64,000 bases of DNA from Bacteroides intestinalis (GTDB lineage Bacteria > Bacteroidota > Bacteroidia > Bacteroidales > Bacteroidaceae): positions 310,001-374,000 of the forward strand of contig NZ_CABJDN010000006.1 of the NCBI RefSeq assembly GCF_902364365.1, read 5' to 3'. The notes below the pieces were generated by a model. The model saw only the letters and a list, made by a program, of their open reading frames with translations, was not told the DNA's origin and searched no databases. Below are positions 31,914 to 41,202 of the stretch, piece after piece. Position numbers and translations under genes: made by a program. Within the stretch, counting starts at the first letter, position 1; the number at the start of each line of letters is the position of its first letter.

Positions 31914-34358
31914 ATGAAGTATATAATTATTGGAGGTGTTGCCGGGGGAGCTACAGCGGCGGCACGATTGAGAAGGGTAGATGAAAAGTCTGATATCCTT
32001 TTATTAGAGAAGGGAAAGTATATATCGTATGCAAATTGCGGTCTACCTTATTATATTGGTGGCGTGATTGACGAACGTGAGAAGTTACTGGTGCAGACGC
32101 CGGCTTCTTTCGGTCAGCGCTTCAGAGTGGATGTGCGTGTAGAGAATGAAGTGATTGCCATTCATCCGCAGAATAAAACCATTACGGTTCGTACGGTTGA
32201 CGGAGGCGAATATGAAGAAACTTATGATAAGCTTTTGTTGTCACCGGGAGCTACTCCGGTCAGGCCACCGTTGGAAGGCATTGATTCAGAGGGAATCTTT
32301 ACCCTTCGTAATGTTGAAGATACCGACCGTATTAAATCTTATCTCACAGAACATGCTGTAAAACGTGCAGTCGTAGTTGGTGCAGGGTTTATCGGCTTGG
32401 AAATGGCGGAAAATCTGCATCATGCAGGAGTCTCTGTATCTGTAGTGGAAATGGGCAATCAGGTAATGGCACCTATCGACTTCTCTATGGCTGCTCCTGT
32501 TCATCAACATCTGGTTCAGAAGGGTGTTTCACTTTATTTGGAAGAAGGAGTAACCCATTTTCAGCGCACAGAACAAGGTATTACAGTTTTCTTGAAAAGT
32601 GGGAAGACAATTCCGGCAGATATGGTGTTGCTTTCTATCGGTGTACGTCCGGCAACTGCTTTGGCCAAAGATGCCGGATTAAAAATAGGAGAAGCCGGAG
32701 GTATCTGGGTGAATGAGTATCTGGAAACTTCTGAGAAAGATATCTATGCCGTAGGGGATGCAATTGAATATCCGCATCCGCTGACCGGAAAACCATGGCT
32801 TAATTATCTGGCTAATCCGGCCAATCGTCAGGGACGTATCGTGGCTGATAATATGGTATTTGGCAATAAAGTTTCTTATGAAGGTGCTATTGGTACTTCT
32901 ATTGCCAAGGTCTTTGATATGACTGTTGCCTCCACAGGGCTTGCTGCTAAGCGCTTGAAGCAATGGGAGATGGAATATCAGAGTTCTGTAACCCATTCTG
33001 CTTCTCATGCAGGCTATTATCCGGATGCATTGCCACTGACTTTAAAATTAACTTTCCATCCTGTTACGGGAAAATTATATGGTGCACAGTGCATTGGTTA
33101 TGAAGGAGTGGACAAACGTATCGATCAGATTGCCGGACTTATTAAGCGGGGCGGGACGGTTTACGATCTGATGAAAACAGAGCACACTTATGCACCTCCG
33201 TTCTCTTCGGCTAAAGATCCTATTGCTATTGCAGGATATGTGGCTTCTAATATAATAAGCGGTGCAATGCCCATTATTACCTGGCGTGAACTGGTACAGC
33301 AGAAGAATGAAGTCATGTTGATAGATACCCGTACTCCCGAGGAATTTTCTTTCGGTTCTATTCCGGGAGCAATTAATATTCCCTTGGATGATTTAAGAGA
33401 TCGTATGTCGGAAGTTCCTACAAGCAAGCCGGTTGTCTTGTTTTGTGCGGTAGGGTTGCGTGGATATCTGGCACAACGTATCCTGATGGGGAATGGGTAT
33501 CGGAATGTGCGTAACCTCTCAGGAGGATATAAGCTCTATTCTGCTGCAGTAACACCTGTACCTGTACCCGATAAAGTTATCACACCTCAAGTTAATTCAA
33601 TAGAATCTACGGTGAGTTCTTCTAAAGGGCCATTGAAAATTAATGCCTGTGGCCTGCAATGTCCGGGGCCTATCATGCAAGTTAAGAAGGCAATGGATAC
33701 TCTTGCTCCGGGAGAACAAGTGGAGATTGTGGCAACTGATGCCGGATTTGCACGTGATGCTTCAGCATGGTGTGATACGACGGGAAACCGTCTGATAGGA
33801 AGTCATGAAGAAAAAGGCCGTTATATGGTCACTATAGAGAAAGGTGATCCGGCTGCTGTTTGTCCATCGTCTGCCGGAGCAATAGCGGGTAGGGGAAAAA
33901 CTTTGATCCTTTTCAGTGATGATTTAGACAAAGCTTTGGCTACCTTTGTACTGGCAAATGGTGCTGCGGCAACAGGACAGAAGGTTACGGTCTTTTTCAC
34001 TTTCTGGGGATTGAATGTTCTGAAGAAAGTGCAGAAACCGAAAGTTAAGAAAGATATTTTTGGTAAGATGTTTGGCATGATGCTTCCTTCCAGTTCTTTG
34101 AAATTGAAGTTATCCAAAATGAATATGTTTGGCATGGGTAGCCGGATGATGCGCTTCCTTATGAAACAGAAAGGGGTGGACTCTTTGGAATCACTCCGTT
34201 CTCAGGCTCTCGCACAGGGCGTAGAATTTATAGCCTGCCAAATGTCAATGGATATGATGGGAATCAGTCGTGAAGAACTGTTGGATGAGGTAACTATCGG
34301 TGGTGTTGCTACTTACATGGAGCGGGCAGATAAAGCCAATGTCAACCTTTTTATCTAG
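31914..34358 (+). CDS. Four-domain CoA-disulfide reductase/rhodanese/TusA/DsrE fusion protein
   Basis: 814 aa, cytoplasmic. Residues 1-445: FAD/NAD(P)-linked disulfide reductase with GGVAGGATAAARLRR, the single redox Cys in SYANCGLPYYIGG (about residue 43), NAD motif VVVGAGFIGLEMAENL and FAD motif DIYAVGDAIE. About 455-545: rhodanese with active Cys in VVLFCAVGLRG. About 570-640: TusA-like sulfur carrier with NACGLQCPGPIMQVKKAMD. About 660-814: DsrE/DsrF-like domain (KTLILFSDDLDKALATFVLA). Together this suggests persulfide or polysulfide handling coupled to NAD(P)H. A MarR regulator gene follows 34 bases downstream. A full-length chain with all four modules intact is the notable feature. Confidence 0.92.
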   Translation: MKYIIIGGVAGGATAAARLRRVDEKSDILLLEKGKYISYANCGLPYYIGGVIDEREKLLVQTPASFGQRFRVDVRVENEVIAIHPQNKTITVRTVDGGEYEETYDKLLLSPGATPVRPPLEGIDSEGIFTLRNVEDTDRIKSYLTEHAVKRAVVVGAGFIGLEMAENLHHAGVSVSVVEMGNQVMAPIDFSMAAPVHQHLVQKGVSLYLEEGVTHFQRTEQGITVFLKSGKTIPADMVLLSIGVRPATALAKDAGLKIGEAGGIWVNEYLETSEKDIYAVGDAIEYPHPLTGKPWLNYLANPANRQGRIVADNMVFGNKVSYEGAIGTSIAKVFDMTVASTGLAAKRLKQWEMEYQSSVTHSASHAGYYPDALPLTLKLTFHPVTGKLYGAQCIGYEGVDKRIDQIAGLIKRGGTVYDLMKTEHTYAPPFSSAKDPIAIAGYVASNIISGAMPIITWRELVQQKNEVMLIDTRTPEEFSFGSIPGAINIPLDDLRDRMSEVPTSKPVVLFCAVGLRGYLAQRILMGNGYRNVRNLSGGYKLYSAAVTPVPVPDKVITPQVNSIESTVSSSKGPLKINACGLQCPGPIMQVKKAMDTLAPGEQVEIVATDAGFARDASAWCDTTGNRLIGSHEEKGRYMVTIEKGDPAAVCPSSAGAIAGRGKTLILFSDDLDKALATFVLANGAAATGQKVTVFFTFWGLNVLKKVQKPKVKKDIFGKMFGMMLPSSSLKLKLSKMNMFGMGSRMMRFLMKQKGVDSLESLRSQALAQGVEFIACQMSMDMMGISREELLDEVTIGGVATYMERADKANVNLFI

Positions 34359-34392
34359 TAATTTGTTATTTAACAAATAAAAAAGAGAATAT

Positions 34393-34755
34393 ATGGAGGA
34401 TTTATGTAAAATTCGTGATGTTTATCGGGCGATAGCCGAGTTTGAAACCCAGTTTATCCAGCAATACAACCTCTCGTTGAATGAGGGGATGTTGCTCTGT
34501 GCACTTCTGGATAATCCCCGGCTCACCTCCGGAGAAATAGCAGAGGCATTAGGACTTACTCATTCTAATACTTCCAAGCTAATACGCTCTGTGGAGGAGA
34601 AGAAGTTGATTGCCCGCATTATCGGTAAAGTCGATAAACGCCAAATGTATTTCTCACTGACTGCGGAAGGAAAAGAGCAGATTCATACGATTAAGAATTC
34701 CAATCATAAAATGCCTGCATTATTACAGCAAGTAGTAGATATGCTGGAAAAATAG
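34393..34755 (+). CDS. MarR-family transcriptional regulator
   Basis: 120 aa, short for the family. Winged helix: LTSGEIAEALGLTHSNTSKL (HTH) followed by the wing IARIIGKVDKRQMYFSLTAE. It lies 34 bases downstream of the sulfur/redox fusion gene in the same direction and likely controls it in response to oxidant or reactive sulfur; a conserved Cys is at residue 5 (MEDLCKIRDVYRAIAEFETQ). Confidence 0.88.
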   Translation: MEDLCKIRDVYRAIAEFETQFIQQYNLSLNEGMLLCALLDNPRLTSGEIAEALGLTHSNTSKLIRSVEEKKLIARIIGKVDKRQMYFSLTAEGKEQIHTIKNSNHKMPALLQQVVDMLEK

Positions 34756-34762
34756 AAAAAGG

Positions 34763-34817
34763 GTTAACTTCCTGTTGACAAACTCTTAACTTCTTGTCAA
34801 CGGGAAGTCAACTTTTT
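34763..34817 (+). terminator. Terminator hairpin built of 22-bp-spaced repeats
   Basis: A 19-base arm (34763-34781) pairs with 34794-34812 with two imperfect positions, then five T, right after the marR stop. TTAACTTC, TTAACTTC and TCAACTTT occur at 34764, 34786 and 34808, exactly 22 bp apart, so it shares the period of the repeat arrays elsewhere in the window. 34818-34994 shows nothing else clear. Confidence 0.75.
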
Positions 34818-34994
34818 GCATTTCATGGAAAAGCTTTTACTCGGAACTGCTTTTTCTTTATCGCAATATTTTGTATTCTCATTGTTACGCTTTAACTTTG
34901 CGTCCGTTGGATGAACGATTAAGTCTGCATTATTGTGGCTAATTTATTAGTTCATACATAGTAAAAGTCTAAATGCTATATAAAAAATCCTATT

Positions 34995-35531
34995 GTGAAT
35001 ACAAGCTCCGCCGATCTGAATTGGTATCCCCTGCGCATTACTTATAGCCGCGAGTTGGCCTTAAAAAAATATCTGGACAGCAAGCAAATCGAAAATTTTA
35101 TTCCAATGCGTTATGAGTATATTGTGAGGAATGAACGTAAAATCCGCAAGCTTGTTCCTGCTATTCATAATCTGGTCTTTGTCCACTCCACCCGAAAGCA
35201 ACTTGAAGAGATAAAAGAGGCCAAAGGAGCTATTCTTCCAATTCGGTACATCATGGATTGCGAAACTCAACAACCTATTACGATTCCGGATGTACAAATG
35301 CGGAGTTTCATAGCTGTTGCGGGTAATTGCGATCAGCAGGTTGTCTACTTAGATCCCACTACCATTAATCTGAAGAGAGGACAGCGTGTTCGTATTACCG
35401 GTGGCGTTTTTGAAGGTGTGGAAGGTGAATTTGTTCGTATAAAAGATGATCGTCGTGTAGTTGTTGTTATTCAGGGTCTTATGGCTGTGGCTACAGCTTT
35501 TATCCATCCTTCTTTAATTGAACAGATATAG
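34995..35531 (+). CDS. UpxY/NusG-like transcription antiterminator
   Basis: 178 aa, apparently with a GTG start at 34995 (MNTSSADLNWYPLRITYSRE). N-terminal NGN domain (LALKKYLDSKQIENFIPMRY, LVPAIHNLVFVHSTRKQLEE) and C-terminal KOW motif (LKRGQRVRITGGVFEGVEGE). UpxY proteins usually open capsular polysaccharide operons and prevent early termination there. Here it stands 158 bases before fkp with no polysaccharide genes following, so it is an orphan copy or acts on fkp. Confidence 0.88.
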   Translation: MNTSSADLNWYPLRITYSRELALKKYLDSKQIENFIPMRYEYIVRNERKIRKLVPAIHNLVFVHSTRKQLEEIKEAKGAILPIRYIMDCETQQPITIPDVQMRSFIAVAGNCDQQVVYLDPTTINLKRGQRVRITGGVFEGVEGEFVRIKDDRRVVVVIQGLMAVATAFIHPSLIEQI

Positions 35532-35689
35532 GAGATCTTTGTATAGGCTTTACGCTTAAGTTTCGCTTCTATTTTCGTCGTACGGGGATATTTCTATCTT
35601 CATCTTCAAAATCATTAAAATTTTTCGTGGATTTTGCTTAAGATTGCTTTAATTTGCAGCTAATATATTAAGCATTATAGCAATCGGAT

Positions 35690-38524
35690 ATGCAAAAATT
35701 ATTATCCTTGCCGCCTAATCTTGTGTCGGCATTCTATGAACTGGAAAATGTAGACCGTACGGAATGGTTTTGTACCTCTGATCCTGTAGGAATGAAACTG
35801 GGATCGGGTGGGGGAACAACCTGGCTCTTGCGCGAATGGTATAGAAACCAACAAACAGAACACTCAACAGAGAAACGTATCCTGTTGCATGCCGGTGGAC
35901 AAAGCCGCCGTCTGCCGGGATATGCTCCCTCCGGAAAGATATTAACCCCGATACCGGTATTTCGCTGGGCACGCGGGCAGAAGCTGGGACAAAACTTATT
36001 ATCCTTGCAAGTTCCACTTTATGAGAAAATCATGGAACGGGCACCGGAAAAGTTGCGTACACTGATTGCGAGTGGTGATGTCTATATTCGTGCCGAGAAA
36101 CCTTTGCAGGATATACCGGATGCAGATGTGGTATGTTATGGACTCTGGGTCGATCCGGTATTAGCAACACATCATGGGGTGTTTGTTTCTGACCGCAAAC
36201 AGCCGGAAGCATTGGATTTTATGTTGCAGAAGCCTTCATTGCAAGAGTTGGAAAATCTTTCCAAGACTCATCTCTTTCTGATGGATATAGGTATCTGGTT
36301 GCTGAGCGATCGGGCGGTGGAATTATTGATGAAACGTTCACAGAAAGATGCTTCATATTCTGATTTGAAATACTATGATTTATATTCAGACTTCGGCTTG
36401 TCTTTGGGTAACCACCCGCGCATTATTGATGATGAGTTGAATAAGCTGTCTGTGGCTATTTTGCCCTTACCGGGTGGTGAATTCTACCACTATGGAACGA
36501 GCCGTGAATTGCTTTCCTCAACTGTTACTTTACAGAATAAAGTGTACGATCAACGTCAGATTATGCATCGGAAAGTAAAACCAAATCCTGCAATCTTTGT
36601 GCAGAATGCAGAAATAGGGGTAATTCTTTCTTCTAATAATGATAACCTTTGGATTGAAAATAGCTTTGTTGGTGCATCGTGGAAGATTGGTTCCCGGCAA
36701 ATTATTACAGGCGTACCGAGAAATGACTGGACGTTGGTACTGCCGGATGGAGTGTGTGTAGACATTGTGCCTCTTGCGGAGAAGCATTGGGCGGTTCGTC
36801 CGTATGGCTTTGATGATGTATCTAAAGGAGATATCCGGGATGAAAAGACTTTGTTCCTGGGAATGCCCTTTATTGATTGGTTGGCAAAACGTGGATTGAC
36901 TCCGGATGATGTAACCGGAAGGAAAGACGACTTACAGGCTGCAGGAATCTTTCCAGCAGTAGAAGATATAGAACAGATGGGCAAAGTACTTCGTTGGATG
37001 ACTTCGGAACCGGAATTGGCAGAAGGCAAGGAAATCTGGTTGAAGAGTCAACGTCTTTCTGCCGATGAAATCTCAGCGAAAGCTGATTTACGTCAATTAT
37101 ATGTCCAGCGCGAGAGTTTCAGGAAAGGCAATTGGGAATTGCTGGCACGTAATTATGAAAAGAGTGTATTCTATCAATTGGATTTGGCTGATGTTGCCGG
37201 GAATTTCCACAATTTGGAGATAGATAAACCGGATGTGTTACCGGCCGATGCACCTCAGATGCAGCGTATCCATAACCGGATGCTTCGGGCGCAGATAGAC
37301 AAACTGAACGGAAAAGACTTTCAGAATGATGAAAAAGAGGCTTTCGGACTATTGCGCGAAGGGTTACTTCTTGATTTGTATGAAAAGAAAAGCAGCCCGC
37401 ATCTGAATGTATATAGCGATCAGATTGTTTGGGGACGTAGTCCTGTGCGTATTGATGTTGCAGGTGGCTGGACAGATACTCCGCCATATTCTCTTTTTGC
37501 GGGTGGAAATGTTGTGAATCTGGCCATTGAATTGAATGGTCAACCTCCTTTGCAAGTTTATGTGAAGCCTTGTAAAGAGTATCGCATTGATTTGCGCTCT
37601 ATTGATATGGGAGCAATGGAAGTTGTGAATACTTTCGGGGAATTGCAGGATTACTGCAAGATTGGTTCTCCTTTCTCTATTCCGAAAGCAGCATTGACGT
37701 TGGCCGGTTTTGGCCCGGTGTTTTCAGAAGTGGTTTATCCTTCGTTAGAGAAACAGTTGCAGGCATTCGGCACAGGTATAGAGATTACTTTATTGTCCGC
37801 TATTCCGGCTGGCTCGGGTTTGGGAACCAGTTCTATATTGGCCTCTACGGTTTTAGGTTCTTTGAGCGATTTCTGTGGCTTGATGTGGGATAAGAATGAA
37901 ATATGCCGTCGTACACTTGCTTTGGAACAGTTGTTGACAACAGGTGGTGGCTGGCAAGATCAGTATGGCGGAGTATTGCAAGGCATCAAACTGTTACAAA
38001 CAGAAACAGGGTTTGTACAGAATCCGTTGATACACTGGTTGCCCGAACATCTCTTTACCCATCCTGAATATCGTGACTGCCACCTATTATATTATACGGG
38101 AATTACACGTACTGCTAAAGGCATTCTGGCAGAGATTGTGCGTTCCATGTTCCTTAATTCATCTACCCATTTAGCTATATTGGAAGATATGAAGGCGCAT
38201 GCATTGGATATGGCAGAAGCTATTCAAAGGAACGACTTTGAGACCTATGGTGCATTGATCGGTAAAACGTGGATGCAGAATAAAGCTCTGGATTGTGGTA
38301 CTAATCCCCCGGCGGTAGAAGAAATTATCAGTAAGATTAAGGATTATACACTGGGGTATAAACTGCCCGGTGCAGGTGGGGGAGGTTATTTGTATATGGT
38401 GGCGAAAGATCCGCAGGCTGCATTGCGCATCCGGGAGATACTGACGCAGAATGTTCCGAACCCTCGCGCACGATTTGTAGAAATGGCGCTGTCAGGGACG
38501 GGATTTCAAATTTCAAGGTCTTGA
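35690..38524 (+). CDS. fkp: Bifunctional L-fucokinase/GDP-L-fucose pyrophosphorylase
   Basis: 944 aa, near the 949 aa of B. fragilis Fkp. N-terminal pyrophosphorylase half with the nucleotide motif LLHAGGQSRRLPGYAPSGK (about residues 64-85). C-terminal GHMP kinase half with WGRSPVRIDVAGGWTDTPPY and the ATP loop AIPAGSGLGTSSILAS (about 704-719), plus LPGAGGGGYLYM near the end. It salvages host or dietary L-fucose to GDP-fucose for fucosylating capsule and glycoproteins. Preceded by an UpxY-like gene; ends just before a convergent rlmH. Confidence 0.96.
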   Translation: MQKLLSLPPNLVSAFYELENVDRTEWFCTSDPVGMKLGSGGGTTWLLREWYRNQQTEHSTEKRILLHAGGQSRRLPGYAPSGKILTPIPVFRWARGQKLGQNLLSLQVPLYEKIMERAPEKLRTLIASGDVYIRAEKPLQDIPDADVVCYGLWVDPVLATHHGVFVSDRKQPEALDFMLQKPSLQELENLSKTHLFLMDIGIWLLSDRAVELLMKRSQKDASYSDLKYYDLYSDFGLSLGNHPRIIDDELNKLSVAILPLPGGEFYHYGTSRELLSSTVTLQNKVYDQRQIMHRKVKPNPAIFVQNAEIGVILSSNNDNLWIENSFVGASWKIGSRQIITGVPRNDWTLVLPDGVCVDIVPLAEKHWAVRPYGFDDVSKGDIRDEKTLFLGMPFIDWLAKRGLTPDDVTGRKDDLQAAGIFPAVEDIEQMGKVLRWMTSEPELAEGKEIWLKSQRLSADEISAKADLRQLYVQRESFRKGNWELLARNYEKSVFYQLDLADVAGNFHNLEIDKPDVLPADAPQMQRIHNRMLRAQIDKLNGKDFQNDEKEAFGLLREGLLLDLYEKKSSPHLNVYSDQIVWGRSPVRIDVAGGWTDTPPYSLFAGGNVVNLAIELNGQPPLQVYVKPCKEYRIDLRSIDMGAMEVVNTFGELQDYCKIGSPFSIPKAALTLAGFGPVFSEVVYPSLEKQLQAFGTGIEITLLSAIPAGSGLGTSSILASTVLGSLSDFCGLMWDKNEICRRTLALEQLLTTGGGWQDQYGGVLQGIKLLQTETGFVQNPLIHWLPEHLFTHPEYRDCHLLYYTGITRTAKGILAEIVRSMFLNSSTHLAILEDMKAHALDMAEAIQRNDFETYGALIGKTWMQNKALDCGTNPPAVEEIISKIKDYTLGYKLPGAGGGGYLYMVAKDPQAALRIREILTQNVPNPRARFVEMALSGTGFQISRS

Positions 38525-38588
38525 GAATATGTTTGCCTACCACCTCCCCTTCGGGTACTCTTCCCGGGAGGAGGAGAATTGGGGTTAG

Positions 38589-39062
38589 TTATTCGTGATG
38601 ATAAGGGCCACCATTAAGTATAGTCATGGCTCGATATAACTGCTCTACAAAAATCAACCGCACCATCTGATGCGAGAAAGTCATTTTAGAAAGGGACATT
38701 TTCTCATGTGCCGCCTGATATACTTTGGGTGAGAAACCATACGGTCCACCGATAACAAATACAAGCCGTTTATTTACGGTGTTCATCTTGTGCTTCATAT
38801 AGTCTGCGAACTCTATGGAGCGCATTTCTTTTCCCCCTTCGTCCAGCAATACAATCACGTCGCCCGGCTGGAATGCCTTGCATATCAATTCCCCTTCTTT
38901 TTCTTTCTGCACTTCCATTGAAAGATTTTTCGTATTCTTCAATTCCGGGATAACTTCCATTTCGAAGGATAAGTAGCGTTTGGTACGCTGTACATAGTCA
39001 TTAATGGCAGTTATAAAGTGCTGTTCTACAGTTCTTCCTACGACGAGTAATGTTGTTTTCAT
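38589..39062 (-). CDS. rlmH: 23S rRNA pseudouridine-1915 N3-methyltransferase RlmH
   Basis: 157 aa from ATG 39062 (MKTTLLVVGRTVEQHFITAI), the usual RlmH length. SPOUT knot signatures: VIVLLDEGGKEMRSIEFADY, VFVIGGPYGFSPKVYQAAHE, and LSKMTFSHQMVRLIFVEQLY at the C-terminus. It methylates pseudouridine 1915 of helix 69 in assembled ribosomes. Convergent with fkp; the 65-bp gap holds a GC-rich hairpin (CTCCC/GGGAG, 38543-38575) that can end both transcripts. Confidence 0.95.
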   Translation of the reverse strand: MKTTLLVVGRTVEQHFITAINDYVQRTKRYLSFEMEVIPELKNTKNLSMEVQKEKEGELICKAFQPGDVIVLLDEGGKEMRSIEFADYMKHKMNTVNKRLVFVIGGPYGFSPKVYQAAHEKMSLSKMTFSHQMVRLIFVEQLYRAMTILNGGPYHHE

Positions 39063-39156
39063 GCTGCTTACATTCTGATTTGTGCACAAAATTAGCGCTT
39101 TTTTATTGTATTTTACAATAAATGCTTACCTTTGCGTATCATTAATACTTGTGATT

Positions 39157-39549
39157 ATGAAAAAACGAGCAGTTTTATTGTTGACCTGCCTCTTCTTATG
39201 GGTGTCCTCGATCTTTGCTCAGGACGTGCCTGTGGGGGTGGTTGTGGCCTTCAAGAAGGGAAACTCTCAGGAACTAAACAGGTATCTGGGTGATAAGGTG
39301 GATCTGATTATCCATAATCGCACGATCAATGCAGACAGGCAAACGGCAGAAGGAACTATGGCTAATTTTTTTGCCGAGAACAAAGTCAGCAGCTTCAATG
39401 TGAACCACGAAGGAAAACGAGATGAATCAAGTTTCATCATCGGTACTTTGGGAACCGCAAATGGAAACTTTCGAGTGAATTGTTTCTTCAGAAAAGTACA
39501 GAACAAATATGTTATACATCAAATAAGAATAGATAAAACGAATGAATAA
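39157..39549 (+). CDS. DUF4783 family exported protein
   Basis: 130 aa from ATG 39157 with a signal peptide (MKKRAVLLLTCLFLWVSSIF, cleavage near AQD). The mature part is a small NTF2-like-looking alpha/beta protein (VVVAFKKGNSQELNRYLGDK, EGTMANFFAENKVSSFNVNH). It matches what I know of DUF4783, function unknown. It overlaps the nadC start by 8 bases, so the two are coupled. A TACCTTTG box is just upstream at 39127-39134. Confidence 0.82.
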   Translation: MKKRAVLLLTCLFLWVSSIFAQDVPVGVVVAFKKGNSQELNRYLGDKVDLIIHNRTINADRQTAEGTMANFFAENKVSSFNVNHEGKRDESSFIIGTLGTANGNFRVNCFFRKVQNKYVIHQIRIDKTNE

Positions 39550-40390
39550 GGAAGAAGAACTGATTGACAGGCTGATAGATCTCGCCTTTGCAGAAGATAT
39601 AGGTGACGGAGATCATACCACCCTTTCGTGTATTCCCGCTACGGCGATGGGTAAATCCAAACTTTTGATTAAAGAGCCGGGCATTCTGGCTGGTATCGAA
39701 GTTGCCAAAGAAGTGTTCCGTCGTTTCGACCCTACTATGAAGGTAGAAGTCTTCATCAATGATGGAGCTGAGGTGAAGCCGGGCGATATAGCAATGGTAG
39801 TGGAAGGCAAGGTGCAGTCTCTGTTGCAGACAGAACGTCTGATGCTGAACATTATGCAACGCATGAGTGGCATTGCTACCATGACGCATAAATATGCTGA
39901 GAAACTAAAAGGTACGAATACGCGTGTGCTCGATACCCGTAAGACTACTCCCGGTATGCGTATCCTTGAGAAGATGGCTGTAAAGATTGGCGGTGGTGTA
40001 AATCATCGTATCGGACTGTTCGACATGATTTTGCTGAAAGACAATCATGTGGATTTTGCCGGAGGCATCGACAAGGCTATCAATCGTGCTAAAGAATATT
40101 GCAAGGAAAAAGGTAAAGACCTCAAGATAGAGATTGAAGTACGTAACTTCGATGAATTGCAACAAGTGCTTGATCTTGGTGGCATAGACCGTATCATGTT
40201 TGATAACTTCACACCTGAAATGACAAAGAAGGCTGTGGATATGGTGGGTGGTCGTTATGAAACCGAGTCTTCGGGTGGTATCACTTTCGATACACTGCGT
40301 GACTATGCCGAATGTGGTGTAGACTTTATCTCTGTAGGTGCTCTGACACATTCTGTAAAAGGACTGGATATGAGTTTTAAGGCATGTTGA
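39542..40390 (+). CDS. nadC: Nicotinate-nucleotide diphosphorylase (carboxylating)
   Basis: 282 aa. Converts quinolinate and PRPP to nicotinate mononucleotide in NAD synthesis. Family motifs: AFAEDIGDGDHTTLSCIP at the N-terminus, NIMQRMSGIATMTHKYAEKL, VLDTRKTTPGMRILEKMAVK, NHRIGLFDMILLKDNHVDFA, and ESSGGITFDTLRDYAECGVD. The start overlaps the end of the DUF4783 gene. Followed by a terminator at 40425-40464. Confidence 0.96.
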   Translation: MNKEEELIDRLIDLAFAEDIGDGDHTTLSCIPATAMGKSKLLIKEPGILAGIEVAKEVFRRFDPTMKVEVFINDGAEVKPGDIAMVVEGKVQSLLQTERLMLNIMQRMSGIATMTHKYAEKLKGTNTRVLDTRKTTPGMRILEKMAVKIGGGVNHRIGLFDMILLKDNHVDFAGGIDKAINRAKEYCKEKGKDLKIEIEVRNFDELQQVLDLGGIDRIMFDNFTPEMTKKAVDMVGGRYETESSGGITFDTLRDYAECGVDFISVGALTHSVKGLDMSFKAC

Positions 40391-40424
40391 CAAGGGCGGA
40401 AGGCCGTATTTAGAAAATAGCAGG

Positions 40425-40464
40425 AAGCCTCTCATAAGTTTCAATCTTTATGGGAGGCTTTTTA
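40425..40464 (+). terminator. Intrinsic terminator of nadC
   Basis: AAGCCTCTCATAAG (40425-40438) pairs with CTTTATGGGAGGCTT (from 40446), then a T run. Confidence 0.8.
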
Positions 40465-40485
40465 CTTCTGGTACATTTAAGAAGT

Positions 40486-41196
40486 ATGGGAAAGATAGAT
40501 TGGAAGAAGGTAAAAACGACTATCAGAAATTGGAAGCCTGGCGAGTATATACGGCAAACTTCTATTGTGGTGATTGGTGTGCTGATAACCTTTGTTGGCA
40601 GTGAACTGGTTACCCGTTGTTCTGAGCAGAAAGATATTAAATCTACTATGCTGCTGATTAGGGATGAACTGAAAAGCAATCGGGATCAGTTTGAAGATGT
40701 TATGTCGGAATTTAATAAGGATAAACGTATTTCTACTCTCCTTATGGAACATGATATGAAGTTCCGGATGATACCCGAAGACTCGTTAAGGCAATTTGGG
40801 TTTGTTTTGGGGCATTTCCGTGTTTTCTCTTGTCGCCGGAATGCGATGGATTTGCTTAAAAATTCGATGTTGATGCAGAAGATATCAGATAAGGAATTTC
40901 TGTTGTCGTTAATTGAAGCGTATGAGACGTTGGAAAGTTTTAGAACCCTCATAACCCAATATTATGACATGAAGGAGCAGACTGTTAACCCTTTCCATCT
41001 GTCACTTACCGACGAGCAGTTTAACTCGTTGTTGGAGGGCGGTTATGAAATGTGGGAGATATATCTTTCGGATAAAACGGTACGCAATTTCATGAGAACA
41101 CCTATGGAGTATTTCCATTCCAGATATGAAAAAGGTGTGGAGCAAAAGATTGATGAAATGATTCAGGCCATTGAACAGAAATATGGTTCAAGATAA
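40486..41196 (+). CDS. DUF6090-type membrane protein, tandem copy 1
   Basis: 236 aa from ATG 40486 (MGKIDWKKVKTTIRNWKPGE). One N-terminal transmembrane helix (TSIVVIGVLITFVGSELVTR) is followed by a helical, charged domain likely on one side of the membrane (MLLIRDELKSNRDQFEDVMS and so on). The next gene encodes a paralogue with the same MGKID start and layout, 6 bases away. I match it to DUF6090, function unknown. An oligomeric membrane sensor or scaffold is possible. Confidence 0.75.
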   Translation: MGKIDWKKVKTTIRNWKPGEYIRQTSIVVIGVLITFVGSELVTRCSEQKDIKSTMLLIRDELKSNRDQFEDVMSEFNKDKRISTLLMEHDMKFRMIPEDSLRQFGFVLGHFRVFSCRRNAMDLLKNSMLMQKISDKEFLLSLIEAYETLESFRTLITQYYDMKEQTVNPFHLSLTDEQFNSLLEGGYEMWEIYLSDKTVRNFMRTPMEYFHSRYEKGVEQKIDEMIQAIEQKYGSR

Positions 41197-41202
41197 ATAC
41201 TT

